The notes under the pieces were generated by a model. That model was not told the origin of the DNA. It worked only from the letters and a program-made list of their open reading frames with translations, and ran no database searches. From Blastobasis lacticolella (taxonomy: Eukaryota; Arthropoda; Insecta; Lepidoptera; Blastobasidae): DNA of 64,000 nucleotides. The DNA lies in assembly GCA_905147135.1 (NCBI GenBank), contig LR990051.1, positions 15,901,115-15,965,114 on the forward strand, in the 5' to 3' direction. The translations under genes were made by a program, and so were the position numbers. This document shows, piece after piece, positions 1 to 11,892 of the stretch. The stretch's first letter is position 1; the number at the start of each line of letters is the position of its first letter.

Positions 1-1679
1 TCAGTTATCAACTGAGTTAGACAATAGCCCCGCTGGAAAGCTTTACATAACCTTATGCACTTTGAAGTGGTTCCGTGTACGCCAACCATTTCGGCCTTTG
101 GTTCAGTGTGCTCAAGGATCCGGTACATGTAAAATGTAACCTTGTTTTACTCGTTGCAATACAAATCGAGCTCGCACTTTGTTTAGCATTAGCTCCGCAG
201 CGCCACAGCGTAAGCAGTACGTCCATAGTCACAGTGTATGTTTGTCCATTGCAGTACGGAAAGATCTAACTCTGCGACTGCAGTTCAGGTTCTTTAACCT
301 GCAAAAGGGGGCGCGTACCCAATAGGCAACAAGGTCAGACCCGGGACCGGGGTCGCTGTTGGCACGCAGCCGCTTAACAATACTTCGCTTACAATAAAGC
401 TTTTATGTACTTTCTAGTGACGGTTTTTGAGTGTACTACAAACACTGACAACCGTGCAGTTTTATATGAATACGAGTACTTTCGATACATTTTTTAAAGT
501 AAATTTTCGAACGTTGAACGACGACGTTGAACTCAATACTACAGTGATTTGTTTTCGATAAAACTGCACCAAAACAATGAGATTAAAGTAGTCACTAAGT
601 TGATTTTATTATGAAGTGACTTTACGTTTTACATCAATCTCGATTAAAAGATTTAACAAGATTCATTTGATTCTATCTTCCTATCAATAATACTATCTAT
701 CAGTTTTACTTAATTATGCAATGAGTAATTTTAATTGTTGAATAATCTGCTCTCATTCTTTCGTACCAGGAGACATTCTAATTTTCTACACGTTACACCA
801 CGACTAATGTTTTGATATGTTTTGTATAATTATTTTAACCGTTAACAATTTGATTCTAGCAGAGAGGGGAGCGTAGAACCTCATGATAATATGTAGACAC
901 GGCCACCGATAATTGGTAAACGTCCATTTTTGTTTGGCGCGAATGCTGCAAAGGCCGTGTACCATGTTGCCGTGCTGCGTTGTTTTTTTTTTTCGGGAAA
1001 TAACGGTTTTCGCAGCTCTGAGGCTTCAGCTAATAAAGAGTACCGCTTGTAGGCGAATTTTTATGGGGTACCAGACGCGACTGATGTCAGTGTTGTTAAT
1101 GTTGGCCCCGATCGCGCAGAGAACAGCGCATAGTGTACCACGGGATGATAGAAAGTTTCTCAAGAAGTTGTCTAACTATACGTCGACTAACAACGCGCAT
1201 GCGTGTGACGCACACTAACAGGAATGACCGAGTGACCGTGAGACTAATCGCCACCGCACCGTCGAACTCGATAGCATGGCGAATCCGACGATTTTGTTTG
1301 TTGTCCAGTTGTTTATTTATAGTATATGATGTACCTTTTTATGACCTACCTAAAAATAAAATTGGATAATTGTCTATACCTACCTATAATTGTATACTAG
1401 TCTATAATCTAATATGGATGTACTTACCTCCTATTGATTGTATGCATTTATTTGGATATTTCGTCCCAATATAAAATTATCCATGTGTACCGGACCTAAG
1501 CTATATAATAATATGTATTATTTAAAAATAACGCAATGAATTATTCATATTCATAACAACTCATTTACATTCCACCAGTTTATAGAAAATCCTCAAACAG
1601 TCATAGCAAATGTCTGGTACACTTCAAAATTGTTTGCACTCGACCCCTTTTTAAGTGTCCCTGTGTGTATGGATTCCAG
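1..1679. other. No recognisable gene
   Basis: AT-rich sequence with only short open frames of low-complexity or unfamiliar composition. I see no conserved protein, RNA gene or family repeat here. Confidence 0.5.
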
Positions 1680-1735
1680 TACGCCAGCAACGCCGCAGCA
1701 AGACCAGCGCTTAGACTCCTGAGCAAGAGCTTGTG
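1680..1735 (+). CDS. Candidate small internal exon, unidentified
   Basis: This 56-base stretch lies between a good acceptor (gattccag) and a good donor (gtatgt). It is open in the frame beginning TAC GCC AGC and encodes an Ala/Leu/Arg-rich peptide (YASNAAARPALRLLSKSL). Base composition is richer in G+C than the flanks. No homology is recognised. Splicing it to the GC-rich block at 2759 would keep a long frame open, but that is inference. A chance match is quite possible. Confidence 0.15.
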
Positions 1736-2758
1736 GTATGTACCCCTTATACTCTGTCGTCTAGAATTTTAGCTTCTTTCATGGCCATAGTTTATGATAT
1801 ACGATATTTATGACTCTATGACTCTGATTCAATTCTGCTTTCCTTTTTCATTAAACACCCAAAGTTTATACGGAAATTTGATCTACGATCTTATGTATAT
1901 GTGAACTCAAGCATTTCTCATTGAATGGAAACGATTCATTGTACAAAGTGCCTATTCAAAATTGCTTAGGATTCTTTCCCCCAATTATATCACTAGTAAA
2001 AAAAGTAAAACATGTACATAATTATTGAATGCGCATTTGTGCCTTGCATTTCCCTTTCCTCTTACCTTGCATAATTGCATGTTCCATCGTAACTCGTAAT
2101 GTTTAAACTTTTAAAGGAGTTATAAATAGTACTCGTACATAATACTAGGACAGCCTAAATATAAGGATTACAGTAGTTTGCGATAGCTTACAAAATTATA
2201 AAATATCATTATTTTATGACAAAATCGATTTTTGTTAAAATACCTAAAAACGTTCAGAATTTGTTTTGACTACGTTGCGATGTCTAAGGATGAGAACAGG
2301 TTTAATTTTGTATTCCTTTTTTGTGTTGATTTTGTGATAGCTTCGCGATAACTTTCCCAATAAAATTACTGTAGTAATTTCTATCGCTTAGCTTTTTATT
2401 TTGTACTAATTTGTTAGAAAGTGTGACAAAAATTATGAAATTATCCATAACCTCTCTTTGTTATCAATCACTTCACTACATAAGTAGTTATTTTAATTTA
2501 AAATTGTCAATTTTGTTTTATTGGTATAATTGATTGACGATAATCCTCTTTATACCACATTTCTTCTACTTTATATTTAATAATAATGTTGTTTGTTCAC
2601 TGTAGTAATTATTCTACATACATCTAGATTTGTACCTAAACCACAATCACAACAAGCACTATCGCAATCGCCCTACATTCATCCTTACCAATCGACACCC
2701 CATTTACACCAATACATTCACGAATACATTATTTAAGAGACACGTTATACATTACCAG
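1736..2758. other. No recognisable gene
   Basis: AT-rich DNA without a recognisable coding or repeat feature. Confidence 0.5.
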
Positions 2759-2945
2759 GTGGCCGCATCCGTCGCCTGACCCAGCACACGCGCAGCCGAA
2801 GCTACGTAGTGGGCTACATCCCGTGAACGGCAGCTTCCGGCCATCGCGCCACAGCCAATCCCTTGCAAGAAAAAGAATGCAACCCCGCCAAGACACCGCG
2901 CGCTCGCTGGCTACGCACCACGCACCGTTTGTCAAGTGTCTGTGA
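2759..2945 (+). CDS. Candidate GC-rich terminal exon, unidentified
   Basis: A sharply GC-richer island of about 190 bases begins right after an acceptor-like attaccag. One plus frame (from base 2760) is open for 61 codons to a TGA at 2943-2945 and gives a basic, Pro/His/Ser/Arg-rich peptide. A second frame from the same acceptor reads 21 codons and ends SYVVGYIP-stop. I recognise no family in either. It could be the last exon of a plus-strand gene, a GC-rich regulatory element, or noise. Confidence 0.22.
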
Positions 2946-3040
2946 CTACTTTGTACACTCACAATCTTTTTATACGTATTTTTTTTACAATGCCCAATTC
3001 CCGCGTGAAATTACGAGCTTAGTTACCGTTACCTCTTAAT

Positions 3041-3240
3041 GGTTCAGTGTCGCCGGCTAAGTGGTTCAGTGAACCACGTTGTTGGTTCAGTTACTACTAA
3101 TCACAGTTTTGGTTCATTGTAGCCGCGGAAGTGGTTCAGTGAATCATAATGGTTACAAGACAACGAACCACATACGATTATTGGTTTGGTTAACGTTGGC
3201 CCGCGGAAGTGATCCAAAGATTTTGTTGGTTGCAAAAGAG
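3041..3240 (+). repeat. Imperfect tandem repeat, about 70-bp unit
   Basis: About three degenerate units can be aligned. Each has a ggttcagtg-type start, then ccgcggaagtg (ccggctaagtg in the first), then gaaccac or a related word. The ggttcagt word recurs four times in the first 100 bases and its near-complement gaaccac twice. It may be a decayed minisatellite. Confidence 0.5.
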
Positions 3241-3728
3241 TAGAGGATTATTTATTTGTATTGCAACTTAAAATGCAGTTTTTTATATAAACTTACATAT
3301 AAGCACTGAGACTGATTTTGCCAGTGCTACGTACATAATTTTTAATGGAATTACACTAATTTAGTAACACAGTTAATGAAATGGACTGTTAGAAGAGAAC
3401 TTACTAAAATTATCAATTTGTAGTCACAAGCACCGCAGACGAAAAACTAAACGTATGCTTGACAGATGTATGTTTGATTGTTTACAAGAACTGTGATTGT
3501 TATTGATAACAATCGAGGCTAAATTATCAAAACTTTGGACTCGATACGAGGGATCTAGATGACGGCAGGCCGATCACTGGTCCCCTAATTGACATTTGAT
3601 TCAGTGTATCAATAGAATCACAGATCTTGATGAGCGCGTGTTTCGACTATGTACGTTCTAATATTAATTTTACTCTAGTGTGCTAATGAACTCGTATTAA
3701 TTCTTATAAATTGTAATATATTTTATAG
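3241..3728. other. No recognisable gene
   Basis: AT-rich; nothing recognised. Confidence 0.5.
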
Positions 3729-3920
3729 ATGTGCAAAACATTCCATTTATGCAAAACATGCTTCTCTGGGTTTGACGCTACAGGTAGAGTACAGTCCGCA
3801 ACAAAAGTCGCTAAGAAAGCAGTTTGTGCAGAACGTCACGCCTTTTTCCCGGAGGCAGAAACCACATCGTTCCTTGCTACGGTCCTGACAGATCTATTCG
3901 CTTCGTTTGGAGAAAATTAA
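3729..3920 (+). CDS. Candidate terminal exon or short ORF, unidentified
   Basis: A 63-codon frame starts immediately after an acceptor-like attttatag and ends at TAA (3918-3920). The peptide has balanced amino-acid use, a Cys-rich start (MCKTFHLCKTCFSGFD) and an acidic-hydrophobic end (TVLTDLFASFGEN). It looks more protein-like than the surrounding frames. I recognise no family. It may be a last exon whose upstream exons lie outside the window, or a transposon remnant. Confidence 0.22.
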   Translation: MCKTFHLCKTCFSGFDATGRVQSATKVAKKAVCAERHAFFPEAETTSFLATVLTDLFASFGEN

Positions 3921-4859
3921 ACTTTATATATATAGAATACAGTTCTGTTTAACAGAGTGATGTTTGTCGTGAACTGTGTCATACCGAAACAGACTTTATA
4001 TCGTTAAAATTAATTATCATAGTTGTACCTGACTTGTTACTACGCTTAGCTTTTGATGCCGACTGTACAACAAATGAAATGTCAGTTTTCTGTCAATTTT
4101 GACATATTTTAAAATTTTGTAAAAGTAAAAACTAAACATAAAACAATCAATTTTATACTTTATACTAATTTATTTTATTTATTCTGCGTAATTAAAGGGA
4201 AGTCATGTTCTGCGTCAATGGAGGAATATGTTAACTTTTATAATATCTTTCAACAAAGCACTAGGTTTGATTCGCAGTTCTAAAAGTGCCTTTATCAAAC
4301 CTACCTGTCTGATGTAGCTTTTACTGTGAGGCGCTGTAGCCCTCGGCATCTTAAAGTATATCTCAAGGCTGTCGTAATTTTTTGTACCGCATAACCTTTT
4401 GCTTTTTTGAAACAATACAATGCTTATCTTTAATGTAACTTTATGTATATTTGATAGTAAATCTACTGGGGGAACTTAAGTGTCCATAACATTGTGATAA
4501 ACATCATGTTTTTCCATTTAAAAAATACTTGCTTTGATTTTTTTTTCGTCTTACTTAGTTTCGATTTAAGAGAGATTATTTGTATATGAATTTTAGATTT
4601 ATTAAAGTGTAATATTCTTTTATTGTGACGATTTATGAAATTTATTATTAAAAAAAGATAATTTTATGATTAAAATAGAGTTATTTATGTTGATATTGTG
4701 GTTCTGGAGCATTTTGGTCCGACGAATACCTTGACTAGTAGAGTCGCAGTGCTGTAGTTTGTGACAAAATATGTAAAAAAAAACAATAAAGTACATAAAC
4801 TTCCCACGATATTTTATTTTTATTTCCTAGTTTCACAAGTTTTGTTTTATATTGGAATT
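3921..4859. other. No recognisable gene
   Basis: AT-rich DNA with several poly-T/poly-A runs; no supported feature. Confidence 0.5.
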
Positions 4860-5074
4860 TTTTTTTAGAATAAATGACAAACGAGCAAAGTCCACCTGAT
4901 GTTAAACAGTAATACTACATAACATTCACGACCATATAGGCGGATAATGCTCCGTTCACACAACATCCCTTTGTATTGCTTCTGGCACTTAGATTTCAAA
5001 TAATAATGGGCTAACAGACAGAAAAAGTCGGATAACACCCGACTTTTCAGCATATCAACCGAAGGACACCTAGT

Positions 5075-5255
5075 GCTATGCATAGGCCTCCCTCAGAGAT
5101 CTCCACAAAGGCCGCTGTGGCTTCCGCATCTAGCGGGTACAGGCGATCTTTACCAGGTCGTCGGTCCACCTTGTGGGAGGCCTACCCACGCTGCGTGTTA
5201 CGGTACGTGGTCCCCGGATGCGATCGGGAGCTACGAAGCCACACAGACACAAAGG
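5075..5255 (-). mobile_element. RTE-like LINE fragment, 3' end of ORF
   Basis: On the minus strand this reads a peptide with VGRPPTRWTDDLVKIA, the hallmark C-terminal segment of RTE-type reverse transcriptase ORFs. It is followed by the aggcctcc-type 3' end. The copy is short, 5'-truncated and decayed. Confidence 0.6.
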
Positions 5256-5261
5256 CACAAA

Positions 5262-5545
5262 TACACAGTTCAAACTTATAACATCCTCACACCTTGGAGC
5301 CAAATTGGTCGCGAACTGTGCGGTTCCAAAGGAACTTTCTCCCACGCACACTAAGGTTGTGGAATGAACTACCTGGAGAGTACAACATGGAGTTCTTCAA
5401 GAAAGGGGTGAAAAGGTTTTTCTGTGTCGGCAACGCGTTGGTGATGCCGTGGTATTACAAACGTCCATAGGCTGCGGTGACTGCTTACCATCAGGCAGGC
5501 CGTAAGCTTGTTTGCCACCTTAATGGTATTTAAAAAACCCTCTTT
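5262..5545 (+). mobile_element. Non-LTR retrotransposon 3' end (LINE family E)
   Basis: The plus strand encodes remnants of a typical LINE C-terminus ([20 protein letters not shown]). A stretch follows (cataggctgcggtgactgcttaccatcagg...) that recurs inverted at 26616, 31535 and 41960, and whose upstream coding part recurs inverted at 27410. It is a 5'-truncated copy of a jockey/CR1-like element and is joined directly to the RTE fragment on its left. Confidence 0.6.
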
Positions 5546-5689
5546 ATCGTCAGGGGTGCCGCAGGTACGTTGTCACTAAGAACTAAGAAGAAATGCCTCA
5601 TGACTGTAATTACGCTACGGCGCACAATGCAAGACTATGCACTGAAGTAAAGCACACTGATGGATTTCGGCAGTACCATAGCACACCTG

Positions 5690-6020
5690 CACTCATCATC
5701 ACCACCTCGGCGTTGTCCTGGTTGTGCTGACGCGCACGAGGGCCCGAGGTCCGCCTTGACCATGATCCAGGATTTGGCAGATCAGATAATTACAGAGGAG
5801 CAACTGCCATCTGACCACCTGCTACCAAGGGAACCTGACCAGATTGGGTCATGGTTACACATTCAGTTCCCAGAATGTGCAGGTTTCATCACGTTTTCCC
5901 TCACCGTATGCGCATTGGTTATCATTCAACTAACGTACATATCTCAGGAAAGGTCGAATCCGGGACCTCTCGCTTATGAGTCGGATACCTTAACCACACG
6001 GCCACCGACACACCTGCTTT
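5690..6020 (-). mobile_element. tRNA-derived SINE, family B
   Basis: This is a reverse copy of the family whose best-preserved head is at 29226. It contains the shared body (tgaccatgatccaggatttggcagatcag...) and ends on the right with the complement of the tRNA-like head (aatccgggacctctcgctta). There are about nine copies in the window, in both orientations. Confidence 0.7.
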
Positions 6021-6957
6021 ACCAACCGTATTTAAGGCTAAAGGGAGCCAATGTCCGACCGTAGTCTGTCATAGTAAAACAAGAAATAAAACCATAGAAT
6101 ATCAGCACTCAAAAGCTTTATTAAGTACGTTCGATATGTGAATTCGTTAACATTCCTCAATATATTGTGCGTCACTATTCGAACAGTAAAACTGTTAAGT
6201 AATAAGTGTCTACTTAATACTATTCTATCTACAGAAATATGATTATTATTGTCATATTTGGAAGACATAAGTATGTGTAATGTGTATGACTATTGCGACG
6301 AATAGTGGGTAACGCCGAATATTCAGCCTAATGAAACTTTCGTGATAAGAATCGGAACGTGTTGTTCAGATTTTCTACGTTACTATCTATCTGCTCACTG
6401 AAATGATTCATCATCATCATCTTAGGTCTCTCCCGGCTTATGCCAGGTTCCGCTTACATTAATATTAATCTCAAAATATAGGTATAGGTTCTATAACCTA
6501 CAGAAAGCAGAAACAGTAAAGAAGGTAGGTACTCGCCAGTTTGAGAGTATTTCTTTGAATAGCAGATTGCCTGGGTTCAATTAATTTAAAACTAGTTTTA
6601 ATGCTAGAGTACCGCTGTTCCTTTTACGTTTAGTAGGTAGGGATTTTCTTGCAAACTTAAGGCCCGTAGAAAAAGTGACCGAAAATCGAATACCTAGTGA
6701 CCGAATATTCGTCGCAACCCTAGTATTTAATAATTTATAACTAAAAAAGACACCGAAACTTCGGAGAATTATAGTAGAATGTAGGTAATAAATCTTTCTT
6801 CAGTACAATTTTTCTTTTATTGGTAGATAATTGAGCTTTTTTAAAGGGTACCTATGTAAGTGAAGAAAGACAAGGTACCTATACTAATTATACCTAAATA
6901 AATAAGTTACTAATTATTAGTTATTAAATACATGAGCGAGCAACGCAATACACGGTA
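6021..6957. other. No gene; short RTE-type tail at 6405-6460
   Basis: The only recognisable part is catcatcatcatcttaggtctctcccggcttatgcca. This is the reverse of the cggcataagccggg...aagatgatgatgat tail seen at 57300 and 22750, so it is a very short 3' end of an RTE-like element. The remainder is unassigned. Confidence 0.45.
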
Positions 6958-7212
6958 GAGCTTGTCTAAGCTGAAATGACGCGCCCCACTACTTAATTAG
7001 TTGATTTCGATGTGTGAGTGCAAATATTAATAACGACACTTCATCTGTGTGGGAGCGTCGACTGCTACAATCGAACGACGCGTGCTCCTACGTTGAGTCT
7101 GCCCGGCAATTGAATTACAACGGAATTTGTATATGTATTGCGTCCATATTTTAAATTTGCTTGTGTGCGTTAATGCGACAGAGGGGCGCGTCATTTCAGC
7201 TAAGACGAGCTC
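6958..7212. mobile_element. MITE family 1, complete copy
   Basis: Terminal inverted repeats begin gagcttgtct and end agacgagctc, and the element is flanked on both sides by TA. That fits a Tc1/mariner-type non-autonomous element. The inner sequence (gcgcgcc...cacttcatctgtgtgggagc) is shared with the copy at 44573-44823 and with the LINE-interrupted copy at 36139-38127. This copy lies in the opposite orientation to those two. It has no coding capacity. Confidence 0.8.
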
Positions 7213-7630
7213 TACCAATAAAGTACTAGTACTATATCTGCGGTTTTATCATATTCCTCTGGCAATTGGTCGATCAACGTAAGGAATCAAATATAACCAC
7301 AGGGGCGATTCTCGCAATTTTGATATTTTCTCTAGTCACAAATATTTGTTAAAAAGTCGGTGAATATCTATTGCAAGCAAAAAACTTATTCTCAACGATT
7401 TTCCCTTATCCTTACGATTTAAATTACATTTTGAAAGAGGTATTTTGTTAGAAAAATGTAGAATTCGAGATGTCCCCAATTAGGCCCCAAGTATGGCCTT
7501 TACACCACTCGTGTCACCACGAAGTCACTAAACCTCGAATATCCTGTAAGATCAATTATTCCCGTGACGTCGAATCTCATTTTGTCGAGTCTTTGCGAGT
7601 AATGAGGGCAACCGTTTGTGCTCACCAGTG

Positions 7631-7771
7631 GGCGGCACTGTCGAGTAAGGTCTTGTCACTGTCAAAATAACGCCGTTCTATTGGATAAAATCCACCTGTC
7701 AACTTTGAGCGTTTGATTCTGGCCAATAGTACGATGTTTTTACATAATAGACCTTACTCGCAAGTGTCGCC
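7631..7771. repeat. Imperfect inverted repeat, 22-bp arms
   Basis: The left arm 7631-7652 and the right arm 7750-7771 are inverse complements with about four mismatches (shared core gagtaaggtc/gaccttactc). The spacer is about 97 bases. It is probably a decayed foldback MITE. Confidence 0.5.
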
Positions 7772-7928
7772 ATCTTGTGGAATTTCGAACTCGCGATAAC
7801 CCTCAATGGTAAATACAGATGGGACAAAAACTAAAGGAATTTCAAAAACTTGTTCTCTGTCATATTTTGATGCATACTTAAATGATTGTGCCATATGGCA
7901 GCTACAAAATCACGAATCTATGTGAATT

Positions 7929-8190
7929 TGACGACCTGAGTGGTTCAATGGTCAACATGCCGATCTGCCACGCAAGAGGTCCCGGGTTCGATTCCCGGCC
8001 GGGCAGAAATTGAAATGATGAATTTTAATTTCTGTTACGGGTCTGGATGTTCTATGTATAATAAGTATGTATTTAAAAGTATTTAAGTAGTATATCAGTG
8101 ATCTAGCACCCATAGCACAAGCTTTGCTTAGTTTGGGGCTAGATAGCGCTGTGTGAATTTGTCCACGAATGTTTATTTATTTATTTATTG
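7929..8190 (+). mobile_element. tRNA-Gly-derived SINE, family A
   Basis: The head is tRNA-like. It has an A-box region (tgagtggttcaatggtc), a ctgccacgc anticodon-loop-like segment and a B box (ggttcgattcccggccggg). This resembles tRNA-Gly(GCC). A roughly 170-base tRNA-unrelated body follows (gaattttaatttctgttacgggtc...ctagatagcgctgtgtgaattt), then a (TTTA)n tail. Other copies are at 12992, 21198, 25128 and 39538. It is not a functional tRNA gene, because the acceptor stem does not pair. Confidence 0.8.
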
Positions 8191-8921
8191 TTTCTAAAGT
8201 GACCTAAGTACGTTTTAAAGAAAAAGAAAGAAAATAATTGATGGAATATGGCGTAAAAAGTAATATGCCATACAATTGACCTTTCTTCAGTACATATAGT
8301 TTCCAATAGGGAAACTTTATGTAAGTAAAGTCACCCCTCATTGTTTTATCTATTGAAATGCACTTTAATTATGTAACTTGGGTGAGAAGGTGGTGTGCCT
8401 CAGCATGGCAGATCATGGTAAAAGATTTTGATTCTGATATAGTAATTTCGTCAGGCAATGTTAGTCACACTAGATAAAGATGTTTACTAGGGCTAGTCTT
8501 TCATCAGAGAAGGTGTTAACGACACAACCTATTGTACATTGTTGTGTGTGTTCGCTGTTGTGTAAGAGTAAATGAAAAAGAAAATAAATGGCAAATAAAA
8601 TAAACAAACATAATGGCACCAAAATCATAATTTTATTGAAATCCTTTTTGTACTAAGTACATGATAATGAAAATAATATAAAAATACCATAATCGTTAAA
8701 AATTAAGCGAATACTTTTTTGCCGATTATAAAAAAGGCGCGTAAACGAAATAATATGAAACTATTTTATAAAATTAGCGCAGAGATCACCTTAAATCTAT
8801 AGAGCACCTATTATACACAAAAGCATAATAATCACACTCTATGTAACATTTCAACTAAGCCACCTATATTTTTACCTATTTGTAAAATAGTAAATAAGCA
8901 TATTGGTGTGAATTTATTGAT
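8191..8921. other. No recognisable gene
   Basis: AT-rich DNA with no recognised protein or repeat. Confidence 0.5.
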
Positions 8922-9010
8922 TACTAATTGCCCGGTGCGACTTCGTTCGCGTGGTGTCCCTACCCTATCCCAACCCTACACTACCCTACCCTACTTTTTC
9001 TTCTTCTTTC
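8922..9010 (-). mobile_element. Repeat family H (CTAGT-type end), truncated
   Basis: In reverse this reads acgcgaacgaagtcgcaccgggcaattagt, which matches the 3' ends at 20600 and 45390. Termini like this (hairpin plus CTAGT) suggest Helitron-related non-autonomous elements, but the assignment is tentative. Confidence 0.45.
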
Positions 9011-9162
9011 AAACCCCCAACAAAACAAAAATAAATTATTTACATCGCCCTAACAGTTTTATTATTTTAGCGAAACTAACGAACAGCTATATTTTTATAC
9101 AATAAAAATTGAACGTTATATTATGTACATTTAAGGACGAATAAACTTTTAAAAGATGACTG

Positions 9163-9315
9163 TAGCACGGCTAGCCAAATGTGGCCGCGACATAGCTTGC
9201 GCCGCGATTCGAGAATTTGTTTCCTTCTCTCAATACTAATGTGAAAAAGATAGTAGTATCATGTCGCGCCTTTTCTCGGTTTTCGCGCGCGATAGCACGC
9301 TTGTGTTAGTCGCGC
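9163..9315. mobile_element. MITE family 3
   Basis: It shares agcacggctagc...caaatg at the left, tttccttctctcaatactaa in the centre and gtcgcgccttttctcg to the right with the element at 49835-49985. Reverse or partial copies lie at 23225-23620. The ends are loosely complementary and there is no ORF. Confidence 0.6.
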
Positions 9316-9678
9316 TGAGATACAAATAGGTTACACAGAAAAAAGCTCTGCGTATTTCTTTTTGTTCATGAATTTGAATATTGATGTACACTTACACACT
9401 TACTTGTAACCATTGTCTATACTGAACTACAGGTGTTATGCTACTCGTAAAATGCAGTCCGTCAAGACTTGTCGCAGGTCTTTTTGGTGCCATGAAAAAA
9501 ACCAGTTGTTATGGCGCGCGTCGCTATTCTTGATTGACTGCACCTATAATCTACTTACTGAACCTATAATCTCTTTCCTACATTTTATTAAAATATCCAC
9601 TAAAAGTATGCTGCTAAAGCGCCAATAAAATTAAACTTGGTATTCGATTTCCATTCTAAAATTAATCGATTCTTTCAT

Positions 9679-9875
9679 TGGTTTGAGAGTTTAGTAATTG
9701 AATTATGGTTTATACTCTTAGTAAATGTATTCAATGGTGCGCAAAATGGGTTTCTGTAGGTTCATGATTTATAATAAAGCAGTTCGCCGATAGATGGCGT
9801 TTTTTATGATTTCATTATTATTCTTTTGTCATTGCTTTGTTTTATATTAATAACATGTAGAATTCCATTTCACGC
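9679..9875. repeat. Repeat family J
   Basis: It contains tggtttatactcttagtaaatgtattcaa and tttatattaataacatgtagaa. Both also occur, as the reverse complement, at 17160-17310. This is probably a low-copy foldback element. Confidence 0.45.
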
Positions 9876-11886
9876 TCATTTGGATACATCTACTAACGGC
9901 CAATTGCCGAGCATACATTAAAAACGTCACACCTTTGAAAGACTGGATAAATAACGTTACATAAAATTCGTATAAAAAACGTTCCCTCTTAAATGTGACT
10001 GAGCCGATTTTTTCTATACCCAGATAAAATTTATTTGCCCGATGAAATGCACTACTAAATTAAAAGAATTAAAAGAAACTGTAATTCCTTACTTATGTAT
10101 AAAGTATATAGGTGTCTGACGTGCACGTCAGATAAATTTGACGTATGCGACAGACATAAAATCTGCAGTTTAACAAACACAGAGACGACATCTCTGTGTT
10201 TCTCTCTCTATTATTATGGAAAGCGGCGCTAAATAGAACTACATACAGCGAAGCAACAAAATTAAGTTCAATTATAAGCCACAAAACTGACTAGATTGTT
10301 TTTGTAACAAAAACAAAATCTATGTTAAATAAACACTAAATAAAAAATATTTACATTATTATTTTAAGCATAATCAGCTTACCGTAATTGGAGCTTTATT
10401 AGCGATGATAAAATTTATGTCTGGCTTGTTTTTGGTTATTTCATACTACTATACTATTTACAGTCTGGCAAGGAAGTCGTGACAAAAGAATTACCAAGAG
10501 AAATTCATTGTTACCTGTGCAGTGACACTGAATTGAATTTCTGTCAAACTGTCAGAATCCGACCGTTACGGTCAACCTGTCAGAAGTCGAAGGTTACACC
10601 GAAGGCGGTTTTTATTATTTTTGACAAATAAATTCCAAGGTAATTTTTTTATCATATCTATTTCAACTTCTAGAGATGATTTAAATTTCTGTATTATACT
10701 TCAATATTAAGTTTATAGTATGTAGCTTGTAGCCATGATTGAATAAAAATCTTATAGCTTTCGGCTTCGGCCGACAGTTGTGGCGATAGCCGAATATCCG
10801 GCTTCACACTGATCTGTCATCAAGTGGTAAGTATCTACCCTCAACATTTTGAAGACTTTCATGCCAGACTGTATGTCGTGTTAAAATACCATATCTTAAG
10901 ATAATAATATGCTGTTTGGTATAGTGAAAACTTATTCATTCAGTTTGGTTTGATATTTGAATAACTTCATAATTATATATGTCGCCCTAACTGAGTAGGT
11001 TTACTATTTTGGTATACATAAATTGTGTTTCACAATTCTTTTATATAGTCTGGACTTTCAGTTGTTAGAGCTAAACGTTATTTTTATTTTAAGCTATATA
11101 TTTCTCACTGCCATTCGAGACATTTATAAGATGCAATAAAAACGCCTACTGTCGATACCTTTCGCTGTCACAAATAACTGAAAAAAGCTACAATAGTTAG
11201 TTCAGTCAAACTTACACTGGGACAATGGTATCACTTTGAACGACTTACGAACCTAAACCTTACGGTCATATAAACAAGCTTCCAAATTCGAAAACGATAA
11301 GCTAGTCAGTAGGCATTAGCCCTACTTGACCCCTACTAATAGTGTAGCAATATTATACTTAGCAATAATACTTTAAAAAAATCAATTGCAAATATCCATA
11401 CCTGACCATAATATAGTCGTCTCTTCACAAATAAGTACGATGAATTTATAAACTTCACTCTTAAATACAATTGCCTTGCGCAAAATATAAAATAAAAACT
11501 AGCTGCTTACTATGCTCTAATTAATAAATAATGAGGTTATTGACTAACAATACAAAATATTCATAAACATCGAAACCCAAACAAAATTAGAATTACAAAA
11601 TAATTAACTTATTATGTGTGTACTCATGATAAAGAATATATAGTCTTGGACTAAAAAATCTACTCTAGACTTGCTAGACTTTTGAAAAAACAACTTTTCA
11701 ACTTATATCGCATTTTTTAAACAAAATGTCTTATACAGAAAGGAGAACAATTAGGCCTGTAATGTTATCCATAATTTCATATAGGTAATTTTTGCTATTT
11801 ACATTGAGTTATTTTTCCAAAAGTCGGGCAACAAACATAGAGTCTATTGTTTAGTCCATCAATGTAGTAACCATAAATGTCAAGGA
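9876..11886. other. No recognisable gene (3' flank of GGPS1)
   Basis: AT-rich DNA downstream of GGPS1, without convincing coding potential on either strand. Confidence 0.5.
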
Positions 11887-11892
11887 TTTATT
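11887..11892 (-). terminator. Possible polyadenylation signal of GGPS1
   Basis: An AATAAA hexamer on the minus strand, about 840 bases past the GGPS1 stop. It is the first perfect hexamer I noticed downstream. The sequence alone cannot prove its use. Confidence 0.3.

Noticed and set aside
913..1218. 101-codon open frame
   Set aside because: Odd composition with a poly-T-encoded Phe run, no splice or family support; likely chance.
7935..8007. Possible tRNA-Gly gene
   Set aside because: It has good A and B boxes, but the acceptor stem does not pair and the SINE body follows. The same unit recurs five times.
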